From assembly GCA_015521775.1 (NCBI GenBank), contig WANN01000034.1:1-64000 (forward strand): 64,000 nucleotides of DNA, written 5' to 3'. Positions 33,765 through 43,181 of the stretch are shown one piece after another (position 1 is the stretch's first letter; each line of letters starts with the position of its first letter). The translations under genes were made by a program, and so were the position numbers. The notes beneath the pieces were generated by a model. That model searched no databases. It saw only the letters and a list, made by a program, of their open reading frames with translations, and had not been told where the DNA came from. This DNA is from Thermoproteaceae archaeon (GTDB taxonomy: Archaea; Thermoproteota; Thermoprotei; Thermoproteales; Thermoproteaceae).

Positions 33765-34448
33765 TCACCGGTCTTTGGGGGACAAAATCGTCATCCTGAA
33801 CCCCCGGTAGCCCCCCCTAATATACGTTTTCCTAAACGTGTGGGGGTCCAGGCAGGTCGAGGCGCCGTGGAGCACAGCGTCGATGCAGCCTATGAGCCTG
33901 GCCAGCCTCAGCTTGGCATAGAGCAGCACCTCGTTCGCCACGTCGACCGCGGTCCCCAATGCGGCTACCTCCTCGCCGTCCAACACTAGCGGCATGTCCA
34001 GCCTGTCGTCCCCCACAACCTCGATAACCGTCCCATGTCTCCCCCTGGACACCACGCACGTCCTCTTGAACCCGCTGTCCCTAGCGGCCCTAATTATGGC
34101 CGCGGCCCACTCCTCGTCGCGCGCCACGAAGTGCAGTATGGGGCCCCTGACGAGCAGCCACACGTTGCGGAGACCGGATGCCGCGCGGGCCACTTCGGAC
34201 CGCGTCACCGGCCTATGCCACTTGGCCACGAACCTGAACCTTCCGGGTCCCTTGGAATAGCTAAGGGAATGGGCCTCGGCGAGGGCTATGCGCCCACTGC
34301 AGCTGGACGTCGTATATATGTGCTCGTGCCCGTTGACCTGTTGAAGGAATTCTACTAGGTCCCAGTCCACACGTCCGTGGGCCGCCTCACGTGTCAGTCT
34401 CTCCAGGAAGGACCTCTTCCGCGCATCGAAGTCCATGGGGGGACTCAT
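33765..34448 (-). CDS. taw3: tRNA wyosine-derivative synthesis protein Taw3/Tyw3
   Basis: About 227 residues from ATG 34448 (ATG 34436 is also possible). The motif YTTSSCSGR near residue 45 is the fingerprint of TYW3/Taw3, the methyltransferase-like protein of the wybutosine pathway at G37 of tRNA-Phe. The remaining part (RFRFVAKWH, LWLLVRGPILHF) agrees with the family. It is a single gene, convergent with the MscS-like gene. Confidence 0.88.
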   Translation of the reverse strand: MSPPMDFDARKRSFLERLTREAAHGRVDWDLVEFLQQVNGHEHIYTTSSCSGRIALAEAHSLSYSKGPGRFRFVAKWHRPVTRSEVARAASGLRNVWLLVRGPILHFVARDEEWAAAIIRAARDSGFKRTCVVSRGRHGTVIEVVGDDRLDMPLVLDGEEVAALGTAVDVANEVLLYAKLRLARLIGCIDAVLHGASTCLDPHTFRKTYIRGGYRGFRMTILSPKDR

Positions 34449-34639
34449 TCCGCGCAGTGTTCCACGGCGGACTTGTTCCCGACGTTCCAGGCCATCCCCA
34501 CCGAGGCAGGCCACACCACTGGGCATTGGGAAAACCGGCTAATATGCGTTGCCAGTAGGAGTCGACGCAACGGGCTCCGGGCCGCTGCCCAAGGAGGGCA
34601 GGCCAACAATGTTTTAATATATATTATGTACTTGTACGG

Positions 34640-35329
34640 GTGCCCAAGGTCAATGTTAAGGTCGTGTCTTGGGACGAGGTCGTTTCATGGACGCGTGAAC
34701 TGTCTGAACGCATATCCGTAAGCGGCTGGACGCCCGACGTTATAGTGGCGATTGCCCGGGGCGGCTACGTGCCCGCCAGGCTGCTGTGCGACTTCCTAGG
34801 AGTGAGCGACATGGTCAGCGTTCAGGTGGTGCACTGGCCTACCGCGGCCCAGGCTGCCGAGAAGGCGTACGTGAAGTACGGCGTGAATGTGGACCTCTCG
34901 GGGAAAAAAGCGCTGATAATGGACGACATAATAGATACCGGCGACTCCGCGGCCTTGGCAAAGGAGTACATACAGGGCTGTTGTAGGCCAGCCGAGGTGA
35001 GGACGGCAGCGCTACAAGTGATAACCAGCGTCGCCAAGTTCATTCCCGACTACTACGTGGTCGAGGTCAGGGAGTGGGCGTGGTTCCAATATCCCTGGAC
35101 GGCCGTGGAAGACCTCTCCCAGTTCGTGTTACGTGTCCTCCGCGAAACCGGCAGGAGGAGGCTCTCGTTGGGCGACCTGGTAAGCCTCTTCGACGAGTGG
35201 TACGGCCCGGAGCTCGTCGAGAAGAGGTTCCCCCAGTTGAGGAGGGCGATACAAAACCTAGTTGCTCAGGGATACATAGATGTGGCCAGCTGCGGGGACG
35301 TGGAGTGCATTGAGGTGAGGAGGGCCTAG
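34640..35329 (+). CDS. Phosphoribosyltransferase with C-terminal extension
   Basis: A 229-residue type I phosphoribosyltransferase. The PRPP-binding motif ALIMDDIIDTGDSA is near residue 90, and DVIVAIARGGYVPARLL is the typical N-terminal loop. Residues beyond about 150 form an extra helical, winged-helix-like tail. The family converts hypoxanthine, guanine or xanthine to nucleotides; the base cannot be told here. The GTG start at 34640 lies about 26 bases after ttttaatat. Confidence 0.8.
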   Translation: MPKVNVKVVSWDEVVSWTRELSERISVSGWTPDVIVAIARGGYVPARLLCDFLGVSDMVSVQVVHWPTAAQAAEKAYVKYGVNVDLSGKKALIMDDIIDTGDSAALAKEYIQGCCRPAEVRTAALQVITSVAKFIPDYYVVEVREWAWFQYPWTAVEDLSQFVLRVLRETGRRRLSLGDLVSLFDEWYGPELVEKRFPQLRRAIQNLVAQGYIDVASCGDVECIEVRRA

Positions 35330-35350
35330 CCCACGCATCGGCATACCCAA

Positions 35351-35360
35351 ACAGTTATAT
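35351..35360 (+). promoter_or_regulatory. TATA-like box before an intergenic transcript
   Basis: The element acagttatat would direct a start near 35380, but the next coding start is at 35529 and has its own TATA element (tttatatt near 35500). A noncoding transcript in 35380-35500 is thus suggested. Confidence 0.35.
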
Positions 35361-35420
35361 CTCGGCCCGACACATAGTGGACGTTTGGGGCACCACCTGC
35401 GTGGGCCCCCGGCTGGCCGC

Positions 35421-35470
35421 ATGCTGAGGCTTGCAAGGTCTGACGGGTGATCTGCCGGGCTGGTTGCTGA
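35421..35470 (+). ncRNA. Possible C/D box guide RNA
   Basis: ATGCTGA (35421-35427) is one base from a C box. It is followed by 12 nt and a perfect D' CTGA (35440-35443), a C'-like GTGATCT (35447-35453), 13 nt and a D box CTGA (35467-35470). These spacings are those of archaeal C/D guide RNAs. The terminal stem is weak and no rRNA or tRNA target was identified, so this is tentative. Confidence 0.35.
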
Positions 35471-35528
35471 GGAGCACCGTGGGTCTGGGCCCCGGGATGT
35501 TTATATTGTGCATCACGACGCTTCCAAC

Positions 35529-35846
35529 ATGCCGTGGTACATAACCGGGTACCTGGTCATGCTGCTGGCGAGGCGCGACGGCGCTGCCTCGCTGAGCGAC
35601 CTGATACGCATAGCCAAAGAGGTGGGCAGCAGCGTCGGCAACGTGTACGAGGATGCGGACGCCGAGGTCCGAAACGACGTTTCTGTGCTGGAGAAGGACA
35701 GGGATGTCAGGTTAGAGGGCGACAGGGTGATTCCCACAGATAAATTAGGCTACCTGGCCAGGGAGGTGGAGGAAGTAGCTTCACTCTCGCCTATAGTGGC
35801 CCAGCTGGTCGACGCCATTGTGAAGGCCGTGGATTCGCCCAGGTGA
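35529..35846 (+). CDS. Small winged-helix-like protein of unknown function
   Basis: A 105-residue protein from ATG 35529, 26 bases after tttatatt. The region ITGYLVMLLARRDGAASLSDL...NDVSVLEKDRDVRLEGDRVIPT has the helix-helix-wing shape of a winged helix; a short acidic helix follows. The stop codon is one base before the lysS start, so the two are co-transcribed. It could be a regulator or an RNA-binding accessory; there is no direct evidence. Confidence 0.5.
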   Translation: MPWYITGYLVMLLARRDGAASLSDLIRIAKEVGSSVGNVYEDADAEVRNDVSVLEKDRDVRLEGDRVIPTDKLGYLAREVEEVASLSPIVAQLVDAIVKAVDSPR

Positions 35847-35847
35847 C

Positions 35848-37287
35848 ATGTACGAGGGGGACGTAGCGGAGTGGGCCAAGACCATCAGCGGGTTGAGGGA
35901 AAGAGGCGTCGAGCCGTATCCCCATAAGTTCCCCGTAACACACACAGTGTCCTTTCTAGGCGAGCTGAGGAGGAGGGCGCTGCTGGACTCTTACCTGGGA
36001 CTCGAGGTGAGGACTGCGGGCAGGGTCACCGATATACGTAGGCACCCCAACGTGGTGTTCCTGGACCTCTACGAGGAGGGGGGCAGGTTCCAGGCAATGG
36101 TGGACCCGGGGCACCCCACCTTGGGCAGCATCTGGAGGGGAGACTACGTTGGGGTTACTGGGCAGCTGGTCAAGACGCAGAGGGGGGACTACGCGGTGAG
36201 GGCAAACGACCTCGTCCTGTTGGCCAAGTCCGTGAGGCCGCTCCCTGAATGGGGGCAGGTGGACAGGGAGTCCCCCTTCTACATGAGGAGGAGGGCCATA
36301 GCCATGGTCCTGGACAACTCGCTGAGGTGGAGGATATACGTGAGGGCCCGCATAATATGGGAGGCGAGGCGCTTCCTGTGGGAGAGGGGCTACGTGGAGA
36401 TCCCGACGCCTGTCCTCCAGCCGGTGTACGGCGGCGCCGCGGCGAGGCCCTTCACGACGAGGGTCTGGGCCATAGACGAGGAGTGGTACCTGCGCATCTC
36501 GCCGGAGCTCTACCTGAAGCGGTACGTCATCGCGGGGTTCCCCCGCGTGTTCGAGATAGGCCCCCAGTTCAGGAACGAGGACATAGACGCGTTGCACAAC
36601 CCCGAGTTCTGGAGCCTAGAGGTCTACGAGGCCTACGCGGACTACCGCGACATCATGAGGCTGACAGAGGAGCTCGTGTACGAGGTGGTGAGGAGGGCCT
36701 TGGGAACCGCTACCGTGAGGTTCAGGGAGGGCAAGGTGGACCTCTCCCCGCCGTGGCGACGTGTGTCGTTGGAGGAGGCGTTGAGGGAGTTCGCTGGGGT
36801 GGACGTGTCGGGGCTGAGCGATGATAGGATTAGGGACATGTTGAGGGAGCTCAACGTGCCCCTCCGCACGTATAATAGGGGCGTGGCCATAGTCAAGCTG
36901 TTCGAGAAGCTCGTGGAGAGGCAGCTCGTAGAGCCCACAATAGTGTACGACTACCCGGCTGAGTCCACGCCCCTCTGCAAGCCCCACAGGTCGAGGGAAG
37001 GCATGGTGGAGAGGTTCGAGGCGTTCGTGGGCGGCCTCGAGATAGCGAACGCCTACACGGAGCTCAACGACCCGGTCCTCCAGTACCAGTTCTTCAAGCG
37101 GGAACAGGAGCTGTTCCAGGGCGAGGAGGCGCATCCGCTGGACTGGGACTTCGTCGAGGACATGGCCTACGGGATGCCCCCCATGGGGGGCCTAGGCGTG
37201 GGCATCGACAGGCTGGCCATGATAGTGACCAACGCAGAGTCCATAAAAGACGTGGTGCCGTTCCCAATTGTAAGGCGTAGCCACTAG
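35848..37287 (+). CDS. lysS: Lysyl-tRNA synthetase, class II
   Basis: A 479-residue class II enzyme. An OB-fold anticodon-binding domain (about 50-130) precedes the catalytic domain with motif 2 FRNEDIDALHNPEF and motif 3 GLGVGIDRLAM. It charges tRNA-Lys. The class II form is usual in crenarchaea, while many euryarchaea use a class I enzyme. The 3' end overlaps the convergent thioredoxin-CcdA gene by four bases. Confidence 0.95.
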   Translation: MYEGDVAEWAKTISGLRERGVEPYPHKFPVTHTVSFLGELRRRALLDSYLGLEVRTAGRVTDIRRHPNVVFLDLYEEGGRFQAMVDPGHPTLGSIWRGDYVGVTGQLVKTQRGDYAVRANDLVLLAKSVRPLPEWGQVDRESPFYMRRRAIAMVLDNSLRWRIYVRARIIWEARRFLWERGYVEIPTPVLQPVYGGAAARPFTTRVWAIDEEWYLRISPELYLKRYVIAGFPRVFEIGPQFRNEDIDALHNPEFWSLEVYEAYADYRDIMRLTEELVYEVVRRALGTATVRFREGKVDLSPPWRRVSLEEALREFAGVDVSGLSDDRIRDMLRELNVPLRTYNRGVAIVKLFEKLVERQLVEPTIVYDYPAESTPLCKPHRSREGMVERFEAFVGGLEIANAYTELNDPVLQYQFFKREQELFQGEEAHPLDWDFVEDMAYGMPPMGGLGVGIDRLAMIVTNAESIKDVVPFPIVRRSH

Positions 37288-38483
37288 CCCGCCAGGGAGA
37301 CCCCTAGGAGGCCGAGGAATGCGCTCCAGAGGCCGAGGCCGGCGGCTTCGCCGAGCAGCATAACGCCTATGGCTATGAGGGTAATTCCTGCGGCCAACTC
37401 CAACCTGCGCCCCAAGGCCCCCATGCCGGACACATGTTTAATGCGTCTAATGAGCTTCAGGAGCACGTACAGCGTGACTGCAAGGCCCAGCCCATATGCG
37501 AGGTACGTCCCAAAGGCTACCGCGAAGTCGCCGCTTAGAAGCGCAGAAACCGAGACGAGGCCCACGAAGGGGGCCATACAGGGAACCCAGACAGCGCCGA
37601 GGGACATCCCTAGGACCATGTCGCTGGCCCTGTTGGCAGTCCTAAAGGCCGCGCTCTGCAGCGCCGACACCTTCTCCATGAAGGCCCTGTTGAGGCGCTC
37701 CACCAGTATCATTAGGCTTAGCGCCACGGACACGGCGCCGGCAACGCCGAACAGGACGGGGCGTAGATTCGCCAGGAACTGCCCCAGGAACGCCGCTATG
37801 ATCCCAACCGTTGAAAATGCCGCCACCAGGCCCAACAACACTAGGCCTAAACGGCGGCGGGCAAACGTAGCTGCGGAGCCTATTGCAAGTACTGGGAAGA
37901 CGCAGGGGGACAGGATGCTGATGGACCCCAATGCGAAGGCTATGGGCAGTGCCATGAACACAGGGGGGAGCCCGGTTCCCTCGTCCCCCGCCTGGAACGA
38001 CATGTCTATGAACCTCAGGAACTCGTCGCTGGGAACCGCGCCGAAGAGGTAGCCCCTAAGCACGAAGCCCTCCGGCGTGCCCTCGCCGATCAGTATCGTA
38101 GGCGTTCCCTGGACGAACAGCGTCTGTTTTCCGCCCCCATCGACGAAGGCGTATCCGTCGGGGCCCATGACGAGGACCTTGCGCCACAGTATCACGGGCA
38201 CCGACACGAGCTCCGTGTCGGACGACACGTCTATGGCTATCAGGCGCCAGCCCTGGAGCCTCTCCACGACGCGCGGATCCGTGAAGACGTAGGTTTCGAG
38301 GTACTTACAGCCCTTACAGGGCGGCTGCCAGAAGTACACCATCACATAGCCGTCTGACGCAAGCGAGGAGAACTCGTCAAGTTTCTTGGCCTCGGAGAAC
38401 TCGAGGTTGCCCTTCAATAGGGCCGCCGAGGCGAAGAGGGCGCTCAGCGATGCCAGTAGTAGCACGGCCAAGATAGGCCGCAT
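37284..38483 (-). CDS. Thioredoxin-CcdA fusion (DsbD-like thiol-disulfide carrier)
   Basis: A 399-residue protein with a signal-like N-terminal helix, a thioredoxin-fold domain with WQPPCKGCKYLE (CxxC, about residue 55) and, from about 170, a six-helix CcdA domain with Cys in LSPCVFPV and WVPCMAPF. The pair of membrane Cys carries reducing power from the cytoplasm to the outside. Fusing it to an outer thioredoxin makes a short DsbD-like relay. It is divergent from copA by 38 bp. Confidence 0.85.
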   Translation of the reverse strand: MRPILAVLLLASLSALFASAALLKGNLEFSEAKKLDEFSSLASDGYVMVYFWQPPCKGCKYLETYVFTDPRVVERLQGWRLIAIDVSSDTELVSVPVILWRKVLVMGPDGYAFVDGGGKQTLFVQGTPTILIGEGTPEGFVLRGYLFGAVPSDEFLRFIDMSFQAGDEGTGLPPVFMALPIAFALGSISILSPCVFPVLAIGSAATFARRRLGLVLLGLVAAFSTVGIIAAFLGQFLANLRPVLFGVAGAVSVALSLMILVERLNRAFMEKVSALQSAAFRTANRASDMVLGMSLGAVWVPCMAPFVGLVSVSALLSGDFAVAFGTYLAYGLGLAVTLYVLLKLIRRIKHVSGMGALGRRLELAAGITLIAIGVMLLGEAAGLGLWSAFLGLLGVSLAG

Positions 38484-38521
38484 GGAACACTAAACGTTTT
38501 TAATATTAAAAAGTTATTGAC

Positions 38522-40918
38522 ATGGAACGCATAAACGTAGGCGTCAGGATAAGCGGGCGGGAAATCACGCTTAAGATCATAGGCATGCACTGCGCGACTT
38601 GCAGCATCACAGTGCAACGCGCACTGCAGTCCGTTCGGGGCGTGAAACACGCCAGCGTCAGCCTGGCCAGCGACGAGGCACGCCTCGTGGTCGACGACGA
38701 CGTGGACTACCCAGGCCTCTTAAAGGCGGTAAGGGAAGCTGGGTACGACATATATGCCGAGGAGCTCACGGTGCAGCTCAAGGACCTCGACGTCGAGGAC
38801 GAGAGGGTAATTTCCAGGGGCCTCAGGATGCTGGGCGTGTTCTCTGTAGGGGTCAACGTGGCCGCCAAGGCCGTCCACGTCACATACAATCCCCTCGACG
38901 TTGACCCCGACGCCATTGTGGGCAGGCTAAGGGAGATGGGCTATGAGCCGGTCGGCGTGGTGAAGGGGGAGGCCGAGACCGATGTGGATAGGCGGGCAGC
39001 GGAGAGGGACCTCGCGGACATCAGGAAGAGGGTCCTCGTGGCTCTCCCGGCCGCAGCGGTGCTCATGGCGCTGATGCCCCTCTGGTTCGCCGGCTACATA
39101 GATTCCCTGACCTACGGCCTGCTCGGCATAGCGCTCGCAACCCCGGCCCAGTTCTATTCCGGCATGAGGTTCATGCGTGGCGCTATACGGGCCCTCCGCA
39201 ACGGGACGGCCAACATGGACACGCTCGTTACCCTGGGCACGCTCAGCGCATATATATACAGCGTGATCGTGCTGGCCGGCCTCCTCCCCGGCGAGACCTT
39301 CTTCGAGGCGAGCGCCGCGATAATTGGCTTCGTGCTGCTGGGCCGTTACTTGGAGGCCAGGATGAGGATCAGGGCCGGCGACGCTGTTAGGAAGCTCATG
39401 GAGCTGCAGCCCAAGATGGCCAGGGTCCTCGTCGACGGGAGGGAAGTGGAGACCCCCACAGACCAATTGGAGCCGGGCACCAAGGTGTCCATTAGGCAGG
39501 GGGAGCGCATACCGGCCGACGGCATAGTGGACAGCGGACGCGGCTACGTAGACGAGTCCGCGATCACCGGGGAGCCGGAGCCCAGGGAAAAGGCGCCCGG
39601 GGACCTCGTGGTGGCGGGGACCTTCCTCGTCCGGGGACACCTGGTGATCCGCGTCACGAGGACTGGGAGGCATACGCTTCTGGCCCAGATAGCGAGGCTC
39701 GTAAGGCAGGCGCAGGCGTCGCGCCTCCCGATACAGTCCCTCGTGGACAGGATATCGGGCATGTTCACGTGGATAGTGATCGGCGTCGCCGCACTGACCT
39801 TCACGGCCTGGCTCTACATGGGGGTCCCCCTCAGCAGGGCCATCATGCACATGGCCTCGGTGCTCGTGGTGGCGTGTCCATGCGCGCTGGGCCTCGCGAC
39901 GCCCCTGAGCATAGTCACGGGGGTGGGCAGGAGCGCCGAGAAGGGGATACTGGTCCGGAACCCGGAGGCGTTGGAACGCTTGAAACGCGTGAACGTCATG
40001 GCCTTCGACAAGACTGGGACCCTCACTGTGGGGAGGCCCAGAGTGGTCGAGGTCGTGGGCGGCAGGGAGGCCATCGAGGCCGCCGCAGTGGCCGAGGCCA
40101 GGTCCGAGCACCCCCTGGCAATTGCGATCCTTGAAAAGGCGAGGGAGCTGGGCATACAGGTGGCCGAGCCGGACACGTTCGACTCTATTCCAGGGGCCGG
40201 CGTCGTCGCTACCGCGAACGGGACCACTATAGCGGTAGGCAACGAGGAAATAGTCAAGGGCATGGGGGCCGAAGTGCCGAACGAGTACTCCGAAAAGGCG
40301 GCGGAGCTCCGCTCAATGGGTTACACGTCGCTCTACGTAGTCGTCAACGGGCGCGTCGTGGGGCTCATAGCTGTTGGGGACGAGGTGAGGCCCGAGTCCT
40401 TCAAGGTCGTGGAGTGGCTTAGGTCGCGGGGCATAAGGACCGCGATGCTGACCGGCGATAACGAGGTCACCGCAAAGGCCGTCGCCGCGAGGCTCAACAT
40501 GGATGATGTGTACGCCGGCCTGAAACCGGACGACAAGGCCAAGATAATTAAGGGGCTCCGGGAGAGCGGGCAGCGTGTGGCAATGGTGGGGGACGGCATA
40601 AACGATGCCCCCGCCCTTTCCTCGGCCGATGTGGGCATCGCGGTGGGCACGGGCACCGACATAGCCAAGGAGAGCGGGGACGTGGTCCTCACCGGTGGAA
40701 GCATAGACAAGATAATAGACATGTACCTGTTGGCCGAGAAAATCCTGAGGAACGTCAAGTTCAACCTCTTCTGGGCATTCATATATAACATACTGCTTAT
40801 ACCCCTTGCAGCGGGCGTGTTCTACCCGATCTACCTCAGGCCGGAAATGGCGGGCGCCGCAATGGCGCTGAGCAGCATCTCAGTGACCCTAAACTCGCTT
40901 AGACTGAAGAAAGCCTAA
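38522..40918 (+). CDS. copA: Copper-transporting P1B-type ATPase
   Basis: A 798-residue ATPase. An N-terminal heavy-metal domain has MHCATC (residues 21-26); a second similar domain at about 80-145 lacks the CxxC. The membrane CPC lies in VACPCALGLATP, followed by DKTGTLT (phosphorylated Asp), SEHPLA and GDGINDAP. The sequence pattern is that of Cu(I) exporters. The YHS gene just downstream and the copper-chaperone-like gene at 24.5 kb fit a copper role. Confidence 0.95.
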   Translation: MERINVGVRISGREITLKIIGMHCATCSITVQRALQSVRGVKHASVSLASDEARLVVDDDVDYPGLLKAVREAGYDIYAEELTVQLKDLDVEDERVISRGLRMLGVFSVGVNVAAKAVHVTYNPLDVDPDAIVGRLREMGYEPVGVVKGEAETDVDRRAAERDLADIRKRVLVALPAAAVLMALMPLWFAGYIDSLTYGLLGIALATPAQFYSGMRFMRGAIRALRNGTANMDTLVTLGTLSAYIYSVIVLAGLLPGETFFEASAAIIGFVLLGRYLEARMRIRAGDAVRKLMELQPKMARVLVDGREVETPTDQLEPGTKVSIRQGERIPADGIVDSGRGYVDESAITGEPEPREKAPGDLVVAGTFLVRGHLVIRVTRTGRHTLLAQIARLVRQAQASRLPIQSLVDRISGMFTWIVIGVAALTFTAWLYMGVPLSRAIMHMASVLVVACPCALGLATPLSIVTGVGRSAEKGILVRNPEALERLKRVNVMAFDKTGTLTVGRPRVVEVVGGREAIEAAAVAEARSEHPLAIAILEKARELGIQVAEPDTFDSIPGAGVVATANGTTIAVGNEEIVKGMGAEVPNEYSEKAAELRSMGYTSLYVVVNGRVVGLIAVGDEVRPESFKVVEWLRSRGIRTAMLTGDNEVTAKAVAARLNMDDVYAGLKPDDKAKIIKGLRESGQRVAMVGDGINDAPALSSADVGIAVGTGTDIAKESGDVVLTGGSIDKIIDMYLLAEKILRNVKFNLFWAFIYNILLIPLAAGVFYPIYLRPEMAGAAMALSSISVTLNSLRLKKA

Positions 40919-40948
40919 ACACTTTTATAATGAAATGAGGATTCCCCC

Positions 40949-41131
40949 ATGAGCAGGGCGGTGGACCCAGTATGCGGCATGGAGGTGGATACCGGCACAG
41001 CCAAGTACAAGACGCTGTACAAGGGCAAGGTATACTATTTCTGCTCACCCATGTGTAAGGACGAGTTCGAGAAGAACCCCGAGCACTACCTGACACACGG
41101 CCCCAGCGGCATGCCGGGGCACAGCCACTAG
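40949..41131 (+). CDS. YHS-domain metal-binding protein
   Basis: A 60-residue protein consisting of one YHS domain: DPVCGMEV at the start, YYFCSPMC in the middle and a His/Met-rich tail. The Cys residues and the tail suit copper or another soft metal. It is preceded by its own TATA-like cttttataat about 26 bases upstream, so it is co-regulated with or independent of copA. Its end overlaps the end of leuD by four bases. Confidence 0.85.
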   Translation: MSRAVDPVCGMEVDTGTAKYKTLYKGKVYYFCSPMCKDEFEKNPEHYLTHGPSGMPGHSH

Positions 41132-41625
41132 ACCCCCCTAACGTATTCTAGGAGTCCCCCCTTTTTCAGGATCTCCAACGGTAGACCCCTCAGAGGATTT
41201 GTCCGGATCGTCACGCCTCTTGTCAGATTCCTCACCTCGCCGTCCTCAATACGCACCTCAAGTTCGTCGCCCTCTGCAACCGCTTCGCGTATCCCCCCCA
41301 CCTGCAGCACGGGGAGCCCCACATTGATGGCATTGCGGTAAAATATACGTGCGAACGACTCTGCTATGACCGCCCTGACGCCGGCCCCCTTGAGGGCTAT
41401 CGCCGCCTGTTCCCTGCTGGACCCTATTCCGAAGGCCTTCCCAGCCACCAACACGACGCCTGGGGACGCCTTCTTGGGGAACTCAGGGTCTATCCCCTCC
41501 ATGGCGTGCTCGCCGAGCAGCTTTGGGTCCGTATACACGAGGTACTTTGCCGGGATGATCACATCGGTGTCTATCTTGTCCCCATAGACCAGGGCCCTGC
41601 CCCTAACCACAAGGGACATGCACAT
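41128..41625 (-). CDS. leuD: 3-isopropylmalate dehydratase small subunit
   Basis: A 165-residue swivelling domain of the aconitase superfamily. [15 protein letters not shown] at the start and GSSREQAA in the middle are its signatures. With the large subunit LeuC it isomerises 2- to 3-isopropylmalate; relatives act on homoaconitate. LeuC is not in the window. The start is ATG 41625 or 41619; the TATA spacing falls between them. Confidence 0.88.
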   Translation of the reverse strand: MCMSLVVRGRALVYGDKIDTDVIIPAKYLVYTDPKLLGEHAMEGIDPEFPKKASPGVVLVAGKAFGIGSSREQAAIALKGAGVRAVIAESFARIFYRNAINVGLPVLQVGGIREAVAEGDELEVRIEDGEVRNLTRGVTIRTNPLRGLPLEILKKGGLLEYVRGV

Positions 41626-41903
41626 GGGTCTGCTTGCCCCTTAAAAATATTCTGGGCAGGCCCCTTTGGGCCCGCCATGGGCTTGGGCCAGGCAGGCCGA
41701 TGCGCTACGCCTCAGCAACGGCGATGGGGCCGCCGGAGACCCACAAAGGCGTGTGGAGCGGCTAGGCCAAAGAGCGTTAAGTTAAATAATGCCATAATAC
41801 GTGACTAACGTGGTATCTACGTGTCCATCGCGATGGGCAGACCTACGAGGTTGCCTGCCTGTGCATACTGCCTTGGTGGCAATAGTGTCCTTGTCTATGG
41901 GCT

Positions 41904-43058
41904 ATGCGTAAGGGGACAGCCTCGGTGCATGGGCATGAGTTCGACGACCAGTATGGTTCCCCCATCCCCCCCATTTACCAGACGGCCATTTTCCGCCAGG
42001 TAGGTGAGCCCATCAAGACTCGGAGGGGCACCGACCTCAAGTATTCCAGGGAGGAGAACCCGACGGTACAGGCATTTGAGAACGTGGTGGCCAAGTTGGA
42101 GGGGGGCGTGGATGCGCTGGCCTTCAACAGCGGCATGGCCGCCCTCTCCACGCTTCTGCTCAACCTCCTACGGAGGGACATGGACGTGCTCATCACTATG
42201 GAGCTCTATGGGGTCACCGTGAAGCTGGTGTATGAGCTCCAGGAGAAGCTCGGCTTCCACGTGTGCAAGGCATACCCAAGCACCGAGGACGTGCTCGGCA
42301 AGATGCCGAGGAACGGCGTCGTGCTCCTGGAGACGATCACGAACCCCACCCTACACGTGGTCAACCTGGAGACGGTCATAGAGGAGGCGCTGGCGAACAA
42401 TAACGTGGTTATAGTGGACAACACGTTCGCCTCCCCCGTGCTTTTCAACCCGCTGCGGTACGGGGCCCACTACGCGGTCCACTCCACCACTAAGTACATC
42501 GCTGGCCACAACGACTCGGTCGGTGGGGTGATCGTGCTCAAAAGGAGGAGGGACATGGAGGGGCTGTCGCTCTACAGGGCAATGCTTGGAACCATAATGC
42601 AGCCCATGGACGCATACCTCAACCTCAGGGGCGTCAAGACGCTCTACCTCAGGGTGCCGAAGCAGTGCGCCAATGCCAGGGCCGTGGCGGAGTTCCTGAG
42701 CGACCACACCAAGGTCCGCGACGTGATATACCCGGGCCTCCCCACGCATCCGGACCACGACGTGGCGCGCAAACTGTTCGGCGACATGTTCGGCGGGGTC
42801 GTCTCCTTCAGGATAAGGGGTGGAAGGGAGGAGGCGGTGAAGTTCCTTAAGTCTCTACGCGTGGTGGTGCCGAGCCCCAGCCTTGGGGGAACGGAGAGCA
42901 TAGCGTCATACCCAATCCTGAGCGCCTCCCTCCAGATGCCGCAAGAGGACAGGGAGTTGCTTGGGATAGATGACAGCCTCATAAGGCTTTCCCTGGGCAT
43001 AGAGGACGTTGAGGACCTCATAGAGGACATCGGCGGGGCGTTGCGGGAACTGCCGTAG
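41904..43058 (+). CDS. Cystathionine gamma-synthase/lyase family PLP enzyme
   Basis: A 384-residue fold-type I PLP enzyme. The Schiff-base Lys lies in HSTTKYIAGHND near residue 197, and YSREENPTVQAFE, FNSGMAAL and DNTFASP match the gamma family. Members make or split cystathionine, or cleave methionine. The reaction here cannot be fixed. A TATA-like gttaaataat lies about 120 bases before ATG 41904, giving an unusually long leader of about 95 nt with a Cys-rich small open frame (41821-42003) overlapping the start. Confidence 0.88.
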   Translation: MRKGTASVHGHEFDDQYGSPIPPIYQTAIFRQVGEPIKTRRGTDLKYSREENPTVQAFENVVAKLEGGVDALAFNSGMAALSTLLLNLLRRDMDVLITMELYGVTVKLVYELQEKLGFHVCKAYPSTEDVLGKMPRNGVVLLETITNPTLHVVNLETVIEEALANNNVVIVDNTFASPVLFNPLRYGAHYAVHSTTKYIAGHNDSVGGVIVLKRRRDMEGLSLYRAMLGTIMQPMDAYLNLRGVKTLYLRVPKQCANARAVAEFLSDHTKVRDVIYPGLPTHPDHDVARKLFGDMFGGVVSFRIRGGREEAVKFLKSLRVVVPSPSLGGTESIASYPILSASLQMPQEDRELLGIDDSLIRLSLGIEDVEDLIEDIGGALRELP

Positions 43059-43154
43059 CGCCGCGTTTGGGGACATACATTAACCATCATGATACTTTAT
43101 GATTATATATACTGGCTCGTTTACATGGATTTACTTATATAGGTGGCCGCAAAG

Positions 43155-43164
43155 GTTTTTAAGC
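43155..43164 (+). promoter_or_regulatory. TATA box of the glutamate synthase genes
   Basis: The element gtttttaagc lies about 27 bases before the GTG at 43182, after a very AT-rich stretch (43080-43150). Confidence 0.5.
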
Positions 43165-43181
43165 AATATTGATATTGTGTA

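Noticed and set aside
35380-35500. RNase P RNA or SRP RNA in the 35.4-kb interval
   Set aside because: I could not find the conserved core of RNase P RNA or the helix 8 motif of SRP RNA; the interval is also short for SRP RNA.
41821-42003. A separate gene encoding the 60-residue Cys-rich protein
   Set aside because: It overlaps the PLP enzyme start in another frame and has no family; kept only as a possible leader frame.
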